Origin: Rhodococcus sp. KRD162
Lineage (GTDB): Bacteria; Actinomycetota; Actinomycetes; Mycobacteriales; Mycobacteriaceae
DNA length: 64,000 nucleotides
Direction: 5' to 3'
NCBI RefSeq assembly: GCF_017168335.1
Contig: NZ_JABFAU010000015.1
Span: 76,075-140,074, forward strand
Position 1 is the first letter of the stretch. The number at the start of each line of letters is the position of its first letter. Positions 39,801-49,120 of the stretch are shown one piece after another. Made by a program: the position numbers and the translations under genes. The notes below the pieces were generated by a model, which had not been told where the DNA came from, made no database searches, and saw nothing but the letters and a program-made list of their open reading frames with translations.

Positions 39801-40145
39801 TACGGTTCCGATGCCGAGGGCTCTGGCCGCCTCGGCGAAACGCACCACTCCGTAGAATCCGTCGTGATCGGTGATGGCAATGGATTCGAGGCCGAGGCGT
39901 ACCGCTTCCTCGACCATCTCCTCGGGTTGTGAGGCACCATCGAGAAAACTGAACGCCGAGTGCGCATGCAGTTCTGCGTACGGCGTCACCGACTGCGCGG
40001 GCCTGTCGATGCTGCGCTCGTAGAGATCCCGTTTTCGTGACCAGGCCGGGCTGTCGCCCCCGTCGCCTTCGACCACCGGCTTGGGACGTCCGGACAGGAC
40101 ACGCTCCATCTCCGACCAGGTAGGTGGTCCGTCGTTCCATCCCAT
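36870..40145 (-). CDS. dnaE2: error-prone DNA polymerase III alpha subunit, DnaE2
   Basis: A 1091-residue C-family polymerase for translesion synthesis. N-terminal PHP domain (YAELHAHSAFSFLDGAS), palm with catalytic acids in PDIDIDIESDRREE, thumb and fingers, then a helix-hairpin-helix region and OB fold (GGTVTHRQRPATAGGVTF). DnaE2 lacks the full beta-binding tail of DnaE1 and works with ImuA' and ImuB, both encoded at 47.5-49.9 kb. GGGAGGG precedes the ATG at 40145 and a LexA box lies 32 bases upstream. Confidence 0.96.
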   Translation of the reverse strand: MGWNDGPPTWSEMERVLSGRPKPVVEGDGGDSPAWSRKRDLYERSIDRPAQSVTPYAELHAHSAFSFLDGASQPEEMVEEAVRLGLESIAITDHDGFYGVVRFAEAARALGIGTVFGAELSLDTDRTRAGSTDPDGTHLLVLARGQEGYRRLSRRIAAAHLAGGVKGKPQYDIDDLTEAAGGHWQILTGCRKGHVRRALSRGGSEAAEAALRTLVDRFGPDRVTVELTRHGIADDDECNDALATLARKFGLPVIATTAAHYATPRSRRLAMAMAAVRARSSLDEAAGWLAPTGGAHLRSGAEMAELFEHYPGAVRGAVELGRQCSFDLTLIAPRLPPFEVPDGHTEISYLRRLTFEGAARRYGPQPANPAAYSQLEYELDIIERLEFPGYFLVVHDIVDFCKTHDILCQGRGSAANSAVCYAIGITNVDPVANKLLFERFLAPERDGPPDIDIDIESDRREEAIQHVYAKYGRTHAAQVANVITYRGKSSVRDMARALGFSQGQQDAWSKQVTRWSGIGEHEGEGIPESVLELARQIEGFPRHLGIHSGGMVICDRPIADVCPVEWATMENRSVLQWDKDDCAAVGLVKFDMLGLGMLSALHYMMDLIAEHKGIDIDLASIDLSEPQVYEMLQRADSVGVFQVESRAQMATLPRLKPRNFYDLVVEVALIRPGPIQGGSVHPYIKRRNGLEPVTFDHPSLKKALDRTLGVPLFQEQLMQMAIDVAGFSAADADQLRRAMGSKRSPEKMELLRGRFYDGMRDLHGITGAAADRIYEKLSAFANFGFPESHSQSFASLVFYSSWFKLHHPAAFCAGLLRAQPMGFYSPQSLVADARRHGVLVHGADVNASLGHANLEGNGLEIRMGLADVKFIGTALAQKIVDAREAHGPYLSFLDLTGRVELSVAQAEALATAGALGCFGITRREALWAAGAAAGERPGLLPGVGASTKAPALPGMTDLDLASADVWATGVSPNSYPTQFFRDRLDSLGVVPANRLLRIPDGDRVLVGGTVTHRQRPATAGGVTFINLEDETGMVNVVCSVGLWAKYRKLAITAPALLIRGKVQNAEGAVTVVADHLQLMDLRVASKSRDFR

Positions 40146-40176
40146 CGAGCCCTCCCCACACCGCATCGTCGCATGA

Positions 40177-40192
40177 TCGAACATTTGTTCTA
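40177..40192. promoter_or_regulatory. LexA (SOS) box between dnaE2 and the MMPL gene
   Basis: TCGAACATTTGTTCTA fits TCGAAC-N4-GTTCGA at all but the last two bases (A matches; one central mismatch in the last three). It lies 32 bases before dnaE2's ATG and 79 before the divergent transporter's GTG, so LexA bound here could affect both. Confidence 0.8.
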
Positions 40193-40270
40193 ATGAGAGC
40201 ACGGGGGTCCGACATCGATCAACTACAGTCGAGACGCCACTTACCACTTCCACAGAGCCGGAGCACCGTC

Positions 40271-42400
40271 GTGACCCGTTGGGCCTCGTTCGTCGCATTG
40301 CACAAACGATGGGTGCTGGCGATCGTCGTCGCCGTTGTCGCTGTCGGCGGCGCAGTGGGACTGAGTGTCTTCTCGAAACTGAGCGAGGGCGGCTACACCG
40401 ACGCAGGCAGTGAATCGTCCGAGGTGGCACGGTTGGTACAGGGCATCGGCCAGCCGACCCCGGACATCGTCGCGATCTACACAGCACCCGAGGGCGAGTC
40501 GATCGACGACATCGGACCACAGGTGCAGGCGACCCTCGACACATTCAGCAGTCGGTACACCCTCGGCAACATCAGCTCCTACTGGACAGCAGACCCGGTC
40601 ACCAAAGAATTTCTGGTCTCGAAAGACCGCACCAAAGCCCTGGCGACGATCTCCCTCGGAGCGAACTCGGGCGTCACGTTCAACACGTTCGGAGAACTCC
40701 CTCCCCAACTCGTCGTACCCGGTGTGGAATCGCAGTTCGCCGGCGCGTCCGTGGTGGGAGTCTCGCTCAGCCAAACCCTCGAAAGCGACCTGATCCGTTC
40801 CGAGATCATCGCCGTCCCCATTACTCTGCTACTGCTGGTCTTCATCTTCGGCGGGGTGATCGCCGCGGCGGTCCCGGTGTTCGTCGGCATCCTGAGCGTA
40901 CTCAGCTCCCTGGCCATCCTGCGTGTACTGACCGAGTTCACCGACGTCAGCTCGTTTTCGGTCAACGTCGCCTCGTTGCTGGGGCTCGGCTTGGCGATCG
41001 ACTACGGACTGTTCATCGTCAGTCGATTCCGCGAGGAACTACGCAGTGGGTCGACGACGATCGACGCAACCGTCCGGACCGTGTCCACTGCAGGCAAAAC
41101 CGTCGTCTTCTCGGGTTTGCTGTTGATCTGCGCGTTCGCGGGCATGCTGGTATTCCCACAGGCGGTGATCCGATCACTCGGGTTCGGAGCCATGGCGGCA
41201 GTGGCGAGCGCGGCCGTCCTGTCCTTGACCGCAGTTCCCGCACTGCTCGCGATTCTCGGTACGCGCATCAACTCCTGGACCTGGTCACGCTCGGCGTCCG
41301 ATCGCAGCGATGCCCGTGCACACAAGTTCTGGGGTGGCGTCGTCACGCGAGTGATGAAGCACCCGGGAATCGTCGCTACCGCCATCGTCGCCGGGCTGTT
41401 GATCCTCGCTGCCCCGATACGCGGGATCTCGCTGGGCGAGGTCGACTACACCGCGCTTCCGAAAGACAATGCGGCACGCATGGCATTCGAGACCCTCGGC
41501 ACCGACTTCGAGTCGACCGGCGAGGGTGCCACTGTGGTTCTGCGCGGCCTGGACGGCGTCAAACCCCAGGGTGCACCCATCGCGGAACTGACCTCCGCCG
41601 TGGAGTCCACCCCTGGTATCGCCCGCGCCGAGTTCCTCGGCTCCAAAGACGATTTCGTGACGCTGCAGGCGTCCTACAGTGAACCCACCGGTGGGCTGAG
41701 CGAGGCCGAATCTCAATCCGAGGCGGTGGCTGCACTGCGCTCGATCACCCCGCCGAACGGCACCGAGATTCTCGTCGGCGGTGCGCGTGCCAACATCGAC
41801 GACGGCAACGCAGCAATCGCGAAATGGTTACCGGTGATGATCGCGATCATGGTCGTCTCGACGCTGGTGTTGCTGTTCCTCGCGTTCGGTTCGCTGGTGC
41901 TACCGATCAAAGCGGTACTCATGGCCGGTCTGAGCTTGGGCGCGACCTTTGGGGCACTGACCTGGGTGTTCCAGGACGGTCACGGCACCGGCCTGCTCGG
42001 AGTGACGCCGGGACCGCTGGAATCGACGTTCGTCGTTCTCATTCTCGCCGTCATCTTCGGCTTGTCGACCGATTACGAGGTGTTCCTGATGTCGCGCATG
42101 GTGGAGGCTCGAGCTGCAGGTGCCACCACCGAGGACGCGGTGATATTCGGCGCACAACGAACCGGCCGTATCGTGACTGCGGCGGCATTGATCTTGATCG
42201 TCGTGACGGGAGCGTTCACCATCTCGGGTCTGTCGATCATGAAATTCCTCGGCGTCGGCGTGATTCTGGCCCTGGTCATCGACGCCACCATCATCCGCAT
42301 GCTGCTGGTTCCGTCGTTGGTCAAGCTCATGGGTGAGGCAAATTGGTGGGCACCGGCATGGATGAAGAAGGTGCACGAGAAAGCCGGTATCGGACACTAG
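40271..42400 (+). CDS. MMPL family RND transporter
   Basis: A 709-residue RND-type exporter with two repeats of a large external loop and six membrane helices; helix motifs GLAIDYGLFIVSRFREEL and GLSTDYEVFLMSRMVE carry the proton-relay Asp-Tyr pairs. MMPL proteins move lipids or hydrophobic compounds across the inner membrane. Shorter than mycolate exporters such as MmpL3. GTG at 40271 follows GGAG by 8 bases. Divergent from dnaE2. Confidence 0.9.
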   Translation: MTRWASFVALHKRWVLAIVVAVVAVGGAVGLSVFSKLSEGGYTDAGSESSEVARLVQGIGQPTPDIVAIYTAPEGESIDDIGPQVQATLDTFSSRYTLGNISSYWTADPVTKEFLVSKDRTKALATISLGANSGVTFNTFGELPPQLVVPGVESQFAGASVVGVSLSQTLESDLIRSEIIAVPITLLLLVFIFGGVIAAAVPVFVGILSVLSSLAILRVLTEFTDVSSFSVNVASLLGLGLAIDYGLFIVSRFREELRSGSTTIDATVRTVSTAGKTVVFSGLLLICAFAGMLVFPQAVIRSLGFGAMAAVASAAVLSLTAVPALLAILGTRINSWTWSRSASDRSDARAHKFWGGVVTRVMKHPGIVATAIVAGLLILAAPIRGISLGEVDYTALPKDNAARMAFETLGTDFESTGEGATVVLRGLDGVKPQGAPIAELTSAVESTPGIARAEFLGSKDDFVTLQASYSEPTGGLSEAESQSEAVAALRSITPPNGTEILVGGARANIDDGNAAIAKWLPVMIAIMVVSTLVLLFLAFGSLVLPIKAVLMAGLSLGATFGALTWVFQDGHGTGLLGVTPGPLESTFVVLILAVIFGLSTDYEVFLMSRMVEARAAGATTEDAVIFGAQRTGRIVTAAALILIVVTGAFTISGLSIMKFLGVGVILALVIDATIIRMLLVPSLVKLMGEANWWAPAWMKKVHEKAGIGH

Positions 42401-42434
42401 CACCGGAACTTACCTTGGAGTAAGGTCGGCTCGC

Positions 42435-44435
42435 ATGGCGAACTTTATCGTGACCGGCGGTACCGGGTTTCTCGGAAAGAACGTCTTGTCTCAACTGCTC
42501 GAGCGCGATGCGAATGCCGTGATCCACGTATTGGTGCGTTCACAGTCCGTTGCCCGCCTCGAGCGGTTGGCGAAAGAACTCGACGGCGGCGATCGTATTC
42601 GTCCCCTGATCGGCGACCTCACCGAACCCGAGCTCGGGCTCTCCGAACTCCCGTCCGACATCGACCACATACTCCATCTCGGAGCCGTCTACGACCTGAC
42701 GGCGGGCGACGAGCAAACACCGACCAATGTCGCCGGAACCGCCTCGGTGATCGACCTTGCCGACAAGACCGGTGCCCGTCTGCATCACATCTCCTCGATC
42801 GCCGTTGCAGGCGACTATCGAGGATCGTTCTCCGAGAACGATTTCGACCTCGGACAGGGATTCCCGACGGCGTATCACCGCACCAAGTTCGAATCCGAGA
42901 AGCTGGTCCGGGACAGCACGGTGGACTGGCGTGTCTACCGGCCCGCAGCGATCATCGGTCACTCCGAGACCGGGGCGATCGACAAGATCGACGGCCCGTA
43001 CTACTTCTTCCCGTTCTTCGCGGAACTGGCCAAGCTACCGTCGATCCTGCCGATCACGGTGCCGAAGATGGGAGCCACCAACCTCGTTCCGGTGGACTAC
43101 GTGGCCGAGGCCATCGTCGAACTCGTTCATCGAGACACTGCTCCCCACAGTGTGTTCCATTTGGTGAACCCGACTCCGCAGTCGATGGCCGAGGTGTATT
43201 CGGCATTCTCTTCGGCTGCCGGCTCCCGGGCGAAGATCGTCGACGTCCCCGGCGCGCTTGTCGCTCCTGTCGTTGCCCCCAAATCCAGGGCTGTCCGCAA
43301 GCAGCGCGACGCGGCCCTTCGCGACGTCGGTGTACCCCCGGTCATGCTCGAGCACCTGACCCTGCCGACAGTGTTCGACTCGGCGCTGACTCAGCAGGCG
43401 TTGCAGGGCAGCTCGATCACCCCACCTCCTTTGCGTACGTATGCCGATCGGGTATGGACGTACTGGCGGGAGAACTTCGATCCCAAGCGAAATCGTCGAA
43501 ACGATCCGCGCGGACCGCTGTTCGGCCGCCACATCATCGTCACCGGTGGCTCGTCGGGCATCGGCCGCGCCAGTGCCGAAGCGGCCGCACGCAAGGGCGC
43601 GGTGGTGATCCTTCTCGCACGCGGTCAGGATCAACTCGACGAGGTGGTCGAGCACATCCGCGAAGCGGGCGGCACGGCATACGGCTATCCGTGCGATGTG
43701 ACCGACAGCGAGTCGGTGGACCACACCGTGAAAACCATTCTGAGCGAACACGGTCACGTCGACATGCTGGTGAACAGCGCCGGCCGCTCGATCCGCCGGT
43801 CAATCTATCGGTCGACCGATCGGCTGCACGACTACGAACGCACCATGGCCGTCAACTACTTCGGGGCAATCAGATTGATGCTTGCGCTGCTGCCACACAT
43901 GCACGAACGTCAGTTCGGGCACGTGGTGAACATCTCCAGCGCTGCGGTTCTCGGACATCCACCTCGATTCTCCGCCTATGTGGCCAGCAAAGCCGCACTC
44001 GACGGATTCACCGATGTTGCTGCGGCCGAAACACTCTCGGATGGAATCACGTACACCACCATCCACATGCCCCTGGTGGACACTCCGATGATCACCCCGA
44101 CGGGAGACAAGAACGTCGGCCCGGTGCTCTCACCCGAGAGGGCCGCCGCGATGGTGATCCGCGCGCTGAGCGACAAACCCAAACGAATCGACACGCCGCT
44201 GGGGACACTCGGGCAGTTCGGTGCCATCTTCGCCCCCAAGGGCAAAGACCGCACGATGCACCAGCACTACCGAAAGTTCCCCGAATCCGCTGCTGCCAAA
44301 GGCGAAGTGCCGGAATCCGTCGAAACTGGGAAAGTGCCCTACCGAGTTCGGCCGTACGACCCGAAGACACCGAGTGCCCGTATCGGCAAGGTTGTGCGCC
44401 GTATCGGCAGATTGGTTCCCGGCACCAGTTGGTGA
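42435..44435 (+). CDS. acrA1: two-domain acyl-CoA reductase/SDR (AcrA1-like)
   Basis: A 666-residue fusion. Residues 1-360 are an extended SDR/NAD-binding_4 reductase (TGGTGFLGKNV at 7-17, HISSIAVAG, YHRTKFESEK with the catalytic Tyr and Lys). Residues 365-600 are a classical SDR (VTGGSSGIGRAS, NSAGRSI, ISSAAVLG, YVASKAAL). Same architecture and neighbourhood as M. tuberculosis Rv3391, annotated as an acyl-CoA reductase; it would turn fatty acyl-CoA into aldehyde or alcohol, perhaps for wax or lipid metabolism. Confidence 0.82.
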   Translation: MANFIVTGGTGFLGKNVLSQLLERDANAVIHVLVRSQSVARLERLAKELDGGDRIRPLIGDLTEPELGLSELPSDIDHILHLGAVYDLTAGDEQTPTNVAGTASVIDLADKTGARLHHISSIAVAGDYRGSFSENDFDLGQGFPTAYHRTKFESEKLVRDSTVDWRVYRPAAIIGHSETGAIDKIDGPYYFFPFFAELAKLPSILPITVPKMGATNLVPVDYVAEAIVELVHRDTAPHSVFHLVNPTPQSMAEVYSAFSSAAGSRAKIVDVPGALVAPVVAPKSRAVRKQRDAALRDVGVPPVMLEHLTLPTVFDSALTQQALQGSSITPPPLRTYADRVWTYWRENFDPKRNRRNDPRGPLFGRHIIVTGGSSGIGRASAEAAARKGAVVILLARGQDQLDEVVEHIREAGGTAYGYPCDVTDSESVDHTVKTILSEHGHVDMLVNSAGRSIRRSIYRSTDRLHDYERTMAVNYFGAIRLMLALLPHMHERQFGHVVNISSAAVLGHPPRFSAYVASKAALDGFTDVAAAETLSDGITYTTIHMPLVDTPMITPTGDKNVGPVLSPERAAAMVIRALSDKPKRIDTPLGTLGQFGAIFAPKGKDRTMHQHYRKFPESAAAKGEVPESVETGKVPYRVRPYDPKTPSARIGKVVRRIGRLVPGTSW

Positions 44436-44443
44436 CGCGCGCG

Positions 44444-45208
44444 TCATGAGGCGACGGCCGTCCACAGAGTCCAGCGATCACGTTCGATCAACTCACCGGG
44501 AGCCAGGCGATCGCGTAGGTACTCGACCAACTCCGCAAGTTCGATGCCGGAGAGTTCGTGCAGGATCGAACGCCCGATCCTGCCGGCGATCTCGGTCAGG
44601 TACTGCTCGCGATCGGCGTAGCGTCGACGAGTCTCCCAGAGTGGTTGCGTTGCAACCTCGCCGAAACCCGCCAGAGTCAAGGCGGTCGATACGGCCGCGA
44701 GGTCGTGTCGTCGTCTACCCTCGACGTCCGTCAACCGGGGAAACGCCTCGAAGAGATAACCACGCGGGTTCGTAGGCGATCCTGCCCGGGTCGCGTCCTC
44801 GCTCGTCCGATCCTGAACGATCGCAACGCCGCCCGGCCGCAGCAACCGGAACGCCTCGGTCGCGAGCGCCGAGGCGTCGGGCAGATGATGAACGAGTGCG
44901 CGAGCGAACACGATGTCAGCACGACCGTCGGGTAGACCCGTGTGCTCGGCGGGTGCACGCTCGAAAACGATGTCCGCGGGCGACGACGCGCGGGCGGACT
45001 CCAAGATCGGTGCACTCGAATCGATGGCCGTGACATGCGCTCCCAGAGATCGCCATGCGCGGGCATAGGTACCTCCACCACACCCGAGATCGACGACGTG
45101 CGCGCCGGCCGGATCGACGATGGCGGTGATCGCGGCAACCCAGGAGGAGTCGGCCTCGCGGCCGGAATAGGTGTCGCCGTTGGCTGGATCTGCGAAGTCG
45201 ATGGGCAT
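44444..45208 (-). CDS. class I SAM-dependent methyltransferase
   Basis: A 254-residue methyltransferase with motif I VVDLGCGGGTYAR near residue 45, motif II around HVTAIDSSAPIL and post-motif DIVFARALVHHLPD. The substrate is unknown. In M. tuberculosis the mycolate cyclopropane synthase cmaA1 occupies this spot; this protein is not of that family (no cyclopropane synthase C-terminal motifs). Start at ATG 45208 or GTG 45229; no clear ribosome site. Confidence 0.85.
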   Translation of the reverse strand: MPIDFADPANGDTYSGREADSSWVAAITAIVDPAGAHVVDLGCGGGTYARAWRSLGAHVTAIDSSAPILESARASSPADIVFERAPAEHTGLPDGRADIVFARALVHHLPDASALATEAFRLLRPGGVAIVQDRTSEDATRAGSPTNPRGYLFEAFPRLTDVEGRRRHDLAAVSTALTLAGFGEVATQPLWETRRRYADREQYLTEIAGRIGRSILHELSGIELAELVEYLRDRLAPGELIERDRWTLWTAVAS

Positions 45209-45263
45209 ACGAACAAGTACACCGGGCACAATTACCCGACACCACCATTTAGTGTGGGACTAC

Positions 45264-46223
45264 ATGCTCGCATTGCACCTCAGGGCCGCCGACCTGGCGG
45301 ACACGTCGTTGACCGTCTCGCCGCTGTTCGAGACGGTCCTGAGCCTGCGGGCGTGGACCTCGCCGGCCCGGCATCGTCTGCACGAACCGTGGCGTCGACG
45401 CGTCCTGCCGGCATGGAAGCACTGTGACACCGAAATGCTGACCGCATTGGTCTCCCCCGACGGGCGAATCCCGGACTTCATCGCTCCCAGACCGCCCAGC
45501 ACATCACCTACTTTCGCCGACGAAATCGCGGTTGTCGGAGCGACACCGGCAACGGAGATGCGACGCGATATCGCCGCAGCCTTCTCCACAGACGTTCCGG
45601 CGGTCCTCATCGGCCCGTCCCGCACCGTGCGCACGCGTGTCGTCCACGCGCTGTCTCGGTATTGGACGGCGTGCCTCGAACCCGACTGGGCCCGGATTCG
45701 AGCGGTTCTCGATGGCGATGTCGACTACCGAGCGCAGCAGCTCTCACACTTCGGGGCACGAAAGATGTTCGAGCAACTCGACTCTCGAGTTCGATGGGAC
45801 GACGGCGTGCTGTGGGTCGATCGGCTCGAAAATCAGGTGTGGGTCGATGTCGAGGGACGTGGACTTCCGCTGATTCCGTCGGTCTTCGTGCACGGCGCTG
45901 TCACCCAGACGAGCCCGACGCGCGCCCCGTCCCTGGTGTATCCGGCCCGCGGACGAGGCGCTGTGTGGAACAGCGCACCCGAGACCCCCAGCCGAGCGCT
46001 GACGAATCTTCTCGGGCCCCAGCGCGCAACGATCCTCACCGCGCTGGACGTGCCGACCACCACCGGCACACTTGCGACCGCACTGGGAGTCTCACCCAGT
46101 GCGGCCAGTCAGCATCTTCGTGTGCTGCGAGAGGGAGCACTGGTGCGCCGTATCAGACAGGGACGGTCGGTGCTGTACGTACGCACGACGCTCGGGGAAG
46201 AGTTGGTTCGAGCGCAACAGTAG
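45264..46223 (+). CDS. ArsR-type winged-helix regulator with large N-terminal domain
   Basis: A 319-residue protein of the helix-turn-helix family seen next to methyltransferases: the first 240 residues form an unassigned domain (DVDYRAQQLSHFGARKMFEQL) and the last 80 an ArsR winged helix (LATALGVSPSAASQHLRVLREGALVRRIRQGRSVLY). Divergent from the methyltransferase with 55 bases between, so it probably regulates it. GTG at 45252 is an alternative start. Confidence 0.8.
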   Translation: MLALHLRAADLADTSLTVSPLFETVLSLRAWTSPARHRLHEPWRRRVLPAWKHCDTEMLTALVSPDGRIPDFIAPRPPSTSPTFADEIAVVGATPATEMRRDIAAAFSTDVPAVLIGPSRTVRTRVVHALSRYWTACLEPDWARIRAVLDGDVDYRAQQLSHFGARKMFEQLDSRVRWDDGVLWVDRLENQVWVDVEGRGLPLIPSVFVHGAVTQTSPTRAPSLVYPARGRGAVWNSAPETPSRALTNLLGPQRATILTALDVPTTTGTLATALGVSPSAASQHLRVLREGALVRRIRQGRSVLYVRTTLGEELVRAQQ

Positions 46224-46237
46224 TGCTGCCGTGAGAT

Positions 46238-46747
46238 TCAGTGCAGCAGAGCCTTACCCCAGACCCGCAGGAATCCCTGACTCAGGTACGTCACAGTGCC
46301 GATGGCCAGCACCCATTTCGTGGTGCTGACGACCGTGGTAGCGCGGACGACGGTGTCGGTGATCTGTTCCCGGTTGTCCACCAGTATCAGTCCGACGATG
46401 TTCTCGATGTAGTCCCCTGCCGCGGAGACGACGGGCGCAACGGCCAACGCCGTCGTCGCCGTAGGGCTGAGCGGAGTCTTCGCCGCCAGGCTACGTGCGC
46501 CTGCCCTGAGTGCAACGGCATAGATAGGGGGATGGACGAAGTCGGGCAGATAGTGGCTGCGGAAGCGAGCGAGCTCGGTGTCGTCCATGCTCGCGAGTAT
46601 CTGCCGATAACGCTGGGCTGACCACGCCGTTTGCACGGCAAGCACTTTCGGGGCCGAGGGGCCGAGCAGTCGGGCGATGTTGGCCTGGGATACCACGAAC
46701 AGCGCCGACCATCCGAGCATTCTACGATCGAGCGCACTCAGTGACAT
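46238..46747 (-). CDS. hypothetical membrane protein
   Basis: A 169-residue protein with a hydrophobic N-terminal stretch (MLGWSALFVVSQANIARLLG) and further segments around 104-120 and 137-155. No family recognised. Next gene upstream on the strand is an alpha/beta hydrolase 12 bases away, suggesting a small operon. Confidence 0.7.
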   Translation of the reverse strand: MSLSALDRRMLGWSALFVVSQANIARLLGPSAPKVLAVQTAWSAQRYRQILASMDDTELARFRSHYLPDFVHPPIYAVALRAGARSLAAKTPLSPTATTALAVAPVVSAAGDYIENIVGLILVDNREQITDTVVRATTVVSTTKWVLAIGTVTYLSQGFLRVWGKALLH

Positions 46748-46758
46748 GCCTGAAAATC

Positions 46759-47523
46759 CTAGTGCGTCAGAAACGAAAGAACTGCGGCCTCGAACGCCGA
46801 GTATCCGTCGCGATGGATGCTGTGCCCGGTGCGGAACGCCTCGACGCGGCAGGTCGGAATCTCGGCGACCATCGCGTCGAGCCGATCCGGATCGACCATT
46901 CCGCCGGGACCACCGCGGAGGATCAACGTCGGAGCAGTGATGTCGGCCAACGATTTCCACCACTGCGGATTCGGCCGACGAAACTGATCCAGAGCAGTTG
47001 CCGTCATCGATCGGTCGAACGCGAGTACTGCGCGGGGATGAAGAACGACGCTGGTCGCTGCGTGCCAGAGTTCGGTGATCGACGGCATTCTGCCGGTCAG
47101 GGTCGGCGGAGCGTCCCCGGGCCGAATCGGTATCGGAAGTTCTTCGAGCACCAGACGGCGAACGAGCGTCGGGCGGCGCTGCGCGAGCAGTGAGACTGCA
47201 TATCCGCCCAGGGAATGCCCGACGAGATCGACCTCGGTGAGCGCGAGGTGGTCGACGAGGCCGAGCAGGTCGTCTCCGAAGGAATCGAACTCGTACGTGG
47301 GTGTGTGAGCGCTCTTGCCGTGCCCGCGCAGATCGACGGTGATGACGTGACGACCGTGGTCGGTCAGTGCTCGGACGAACCGATCCCAGGTACTGCTGTC
47401 CCCGCCCATGCCGTGCACCAGCATCACCGGCACCTGCGTCGCACTCCGGTGTTCCACCGGGGCGAACGAGTGATAGGCGATATCGACTCCATCGAGGTCG
47501 ACCGTCTCCGACATCATCTGCAT
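46759..47523 (-). CDS. alpha/beta hydrolase
   Basis: A 254-residue hydrolase with oxyanion strand VHGMGGDSSTW, nucleophile elbow GHSLGG (Ser around 102), an acidic residue in GMVDPDRLD and catalytic His in GHSIHRDG. Typical of esterases and lyases; substrate unknown. ATG starts at 47523, 47517 and 47514 are all possible. It follows imuB by 22 bases on the same strand and may be read through from the SOS promoter. Confidence 0.88.
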   Translation of the reverse strand: MQMMSETVDLDGVDIAYHSFAPVEHRSATQVPVMLVHGMGGDSSTWDRFVRALTDHGRHVITVDLRGHGKSAHTPTYEFDSFGDDLLGLVDHLALTEVDLVGHSLGGYAVSLLAQRRPTLVRRLVLEELPIPIRPGDAPPTLTGRMPSITELWHAATSVVLHPRAVLAFDRSMTATALDQFRRPNPQWWKSLADITAPTLILRGGPGGMVDPDRLDAMVAEIPTCRVEAFRTGHSIHRDGYSAFEAAVLSFLTH

Positions 47524-47545
47524 TGCATCGACGGTAGCGGTGTCG

Positions 47546-49120
47546 CTATTCGTAGATCCCCTCCACCCGCCATCGACCTTCGTCGAACACCAGCAGCAAC
47601 GCTCTCTCGTCGTCGAGCACCACCTGTGCCCGCGCCGTCGGCCCCGTCGACGTGTGACCGCTGTCCCACCACCGCTCGTCCACCGGCCATGGCCCGGCCA
47701 GTCCGGTCAGTTCCCATTCCTTGGTTCCCCAGCGCAGCCGGGCCGGTGACGCATCGAACACACCGCGGTCGGTGACGCCGACTCCCGTTCCCGTCCGGTT
47801 CATCAGCGTCACCGTAGGTCGGGTCTCTATCACTGCTGCCGGAGCAGGCTCGGGTAGCCGTCCCGGCCAGGGGTGGGACGGATCGGACATCGGCACCAAC
47901 TCGTCTCCGAGTGGACGCAGCGTGATCCGCTCGGCCGGCCCCCGGCCACCGCTGAGAACACCACCCAGCACCGAGTCACCGCCGAGTAGACCTTGAACGC
48001 GCACCAACGCCCGACGCGCTCTCTCGTCGTCGTCGCCCACACTGCCCCACAGCCCCAGCTGCAGCTCTCCCGCTGCCACCACTTCTATGGGCTCGAGCCG
48101 CAGAACGGTGATAGCGGACGTCGGCTTGTTCTCGCTGCGCCCGGTGATCCAGCCGTCGAGTTGCCATCGCACACGATCGGCTGTGCCCTCCGGTGTCAAC
48201 GGCTCGGCGCAGCGCCAGATCCGCGACAGATTCTCGCCGTTGCCGGTACTGGCATGCACCAGCAGACGAGTGCATGCAACGGCAGCGGCGGCGAGCTTGG
48301 TGTGCAACTGATCGGCCAACCCGCGCCCGGCGAATGCAGCGGCGTCGACCCGATCGATCGGTGGATCGCACAGATACTCCACATCGAGGTCCGGTGGTAG
48401 AGCCCGGGCCGACGGCGGACGTTCGGGCTCGCCTCGGGCACTACGATGCGCCAGCACCGCGTCGGTACCGAATCGCGACGCCACATCCCCCGGAGACAGT
48501 GCAGCGAAGTCGCCGACGGTCCGTAAACCCAAGCGCCGCAACAGGTCCACCAGCTCACCGCGGTCGGCAGCGGACATACTCGGCTCGGCCGAGAGTTCTG
48601 CCACCGGCAACGGCGCGAGAAAGCCTGCACCGCCACCACGCGGCACCACCTGTGCGTACCGCGCGGCGACGACCGCAGTGGACAACTCGTCTGCGATACC
48701 GATCTGACATTCCACACCGACAGCCGACGCTTGGTCCATCAACCGTTCCGCGGCCCGATGCTCGGTGCCGAAATACCGGCCGACACCGCGGGCCGCGACA
48801 ACCAACAAACCGGGCCGTAGTACTTCGACTCCCGGCGCGATGGCGGCGACAGCAGAGACCACGGGCTCGAACAGTCGCGCATCGCGATCGGTATCGGCCA
48901 GAGCAACGTGCACGTCCGGGCACCGTGCCTGCGCTTCTCTACGCCGTAGGCCACGTTTGATGCCCGATGCTCGTGCCGTCGCCGAGCAGGCAACCACTCG
49001 ATTCGCCGAGGTGACGACCACCGGATGCGTCGCGGGGAGATCGGCCTGGGCAGCTGCTGCGACGGCAGGCCAATCGGGACACCACAGCGCCAGGACACGA
49101 CTGGAGCGGTCGATACTCAT
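47546..49120 (-). CDS. imuB: ImuB, Y-family polymerase-like mutasome protein
   Basis: A 524-residue protein of the Y-family fold lacking polymerase activity in characterised relatives. N-terminal [15 protein letters not shown] starts the palm; the expected catalytic acids are not in place (e.g. WCPDWP), consistent with ImuB acting as a hub that binds the beta clamp, ImuA' and DnaE2 in translesion synthesis. ATG at 49120 overlaps the imuA' stop (ATGA). Confidence 0.93.
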   Translation of the reverse strand: MSIDRSSRVLALWCPDWPAVAAAAQADLPATHPVVVTSANRVVACSATARASGIKRGLRRREAQARCPDVHVALADTDRDARLFEPVVSAVAAIAPGVEVLRPGLLVVAARGVGRYFGTEHRAAERLMDQASAVGVECQIGIADELSTAVVAARYAQVVPRGGGAGFLAPLPVAELSAEPSMSAADRGELVDLLRRLGLRTVGDFAALSPGDVASRFGTDAVLAHRSARGEPERPPSARALPPDLDVEYLCDPPIDRVDAAAFAGRGLADQLHTKLAAAAVACTRLLVHASTGNGENLSRIWRCAEPLTPEGTADRVRWQLDGWITGRSENKPTSAITVLRLEPIEVVAAGELQLGLWGSVGDDDERARRALVRVQGLLGGDSVLGGVLSGGRGPAERITLRPLGDELVPMSDPSHPWPGRLPEPAPAAVIETRPTVTLMNRTGTGVGVTDRGVFDASPARLRWGTKEWELTGLAGPWPVDERWWDSGHTSTGPTARAQVVLDDERALLLVFDEGRWRVEGIYE

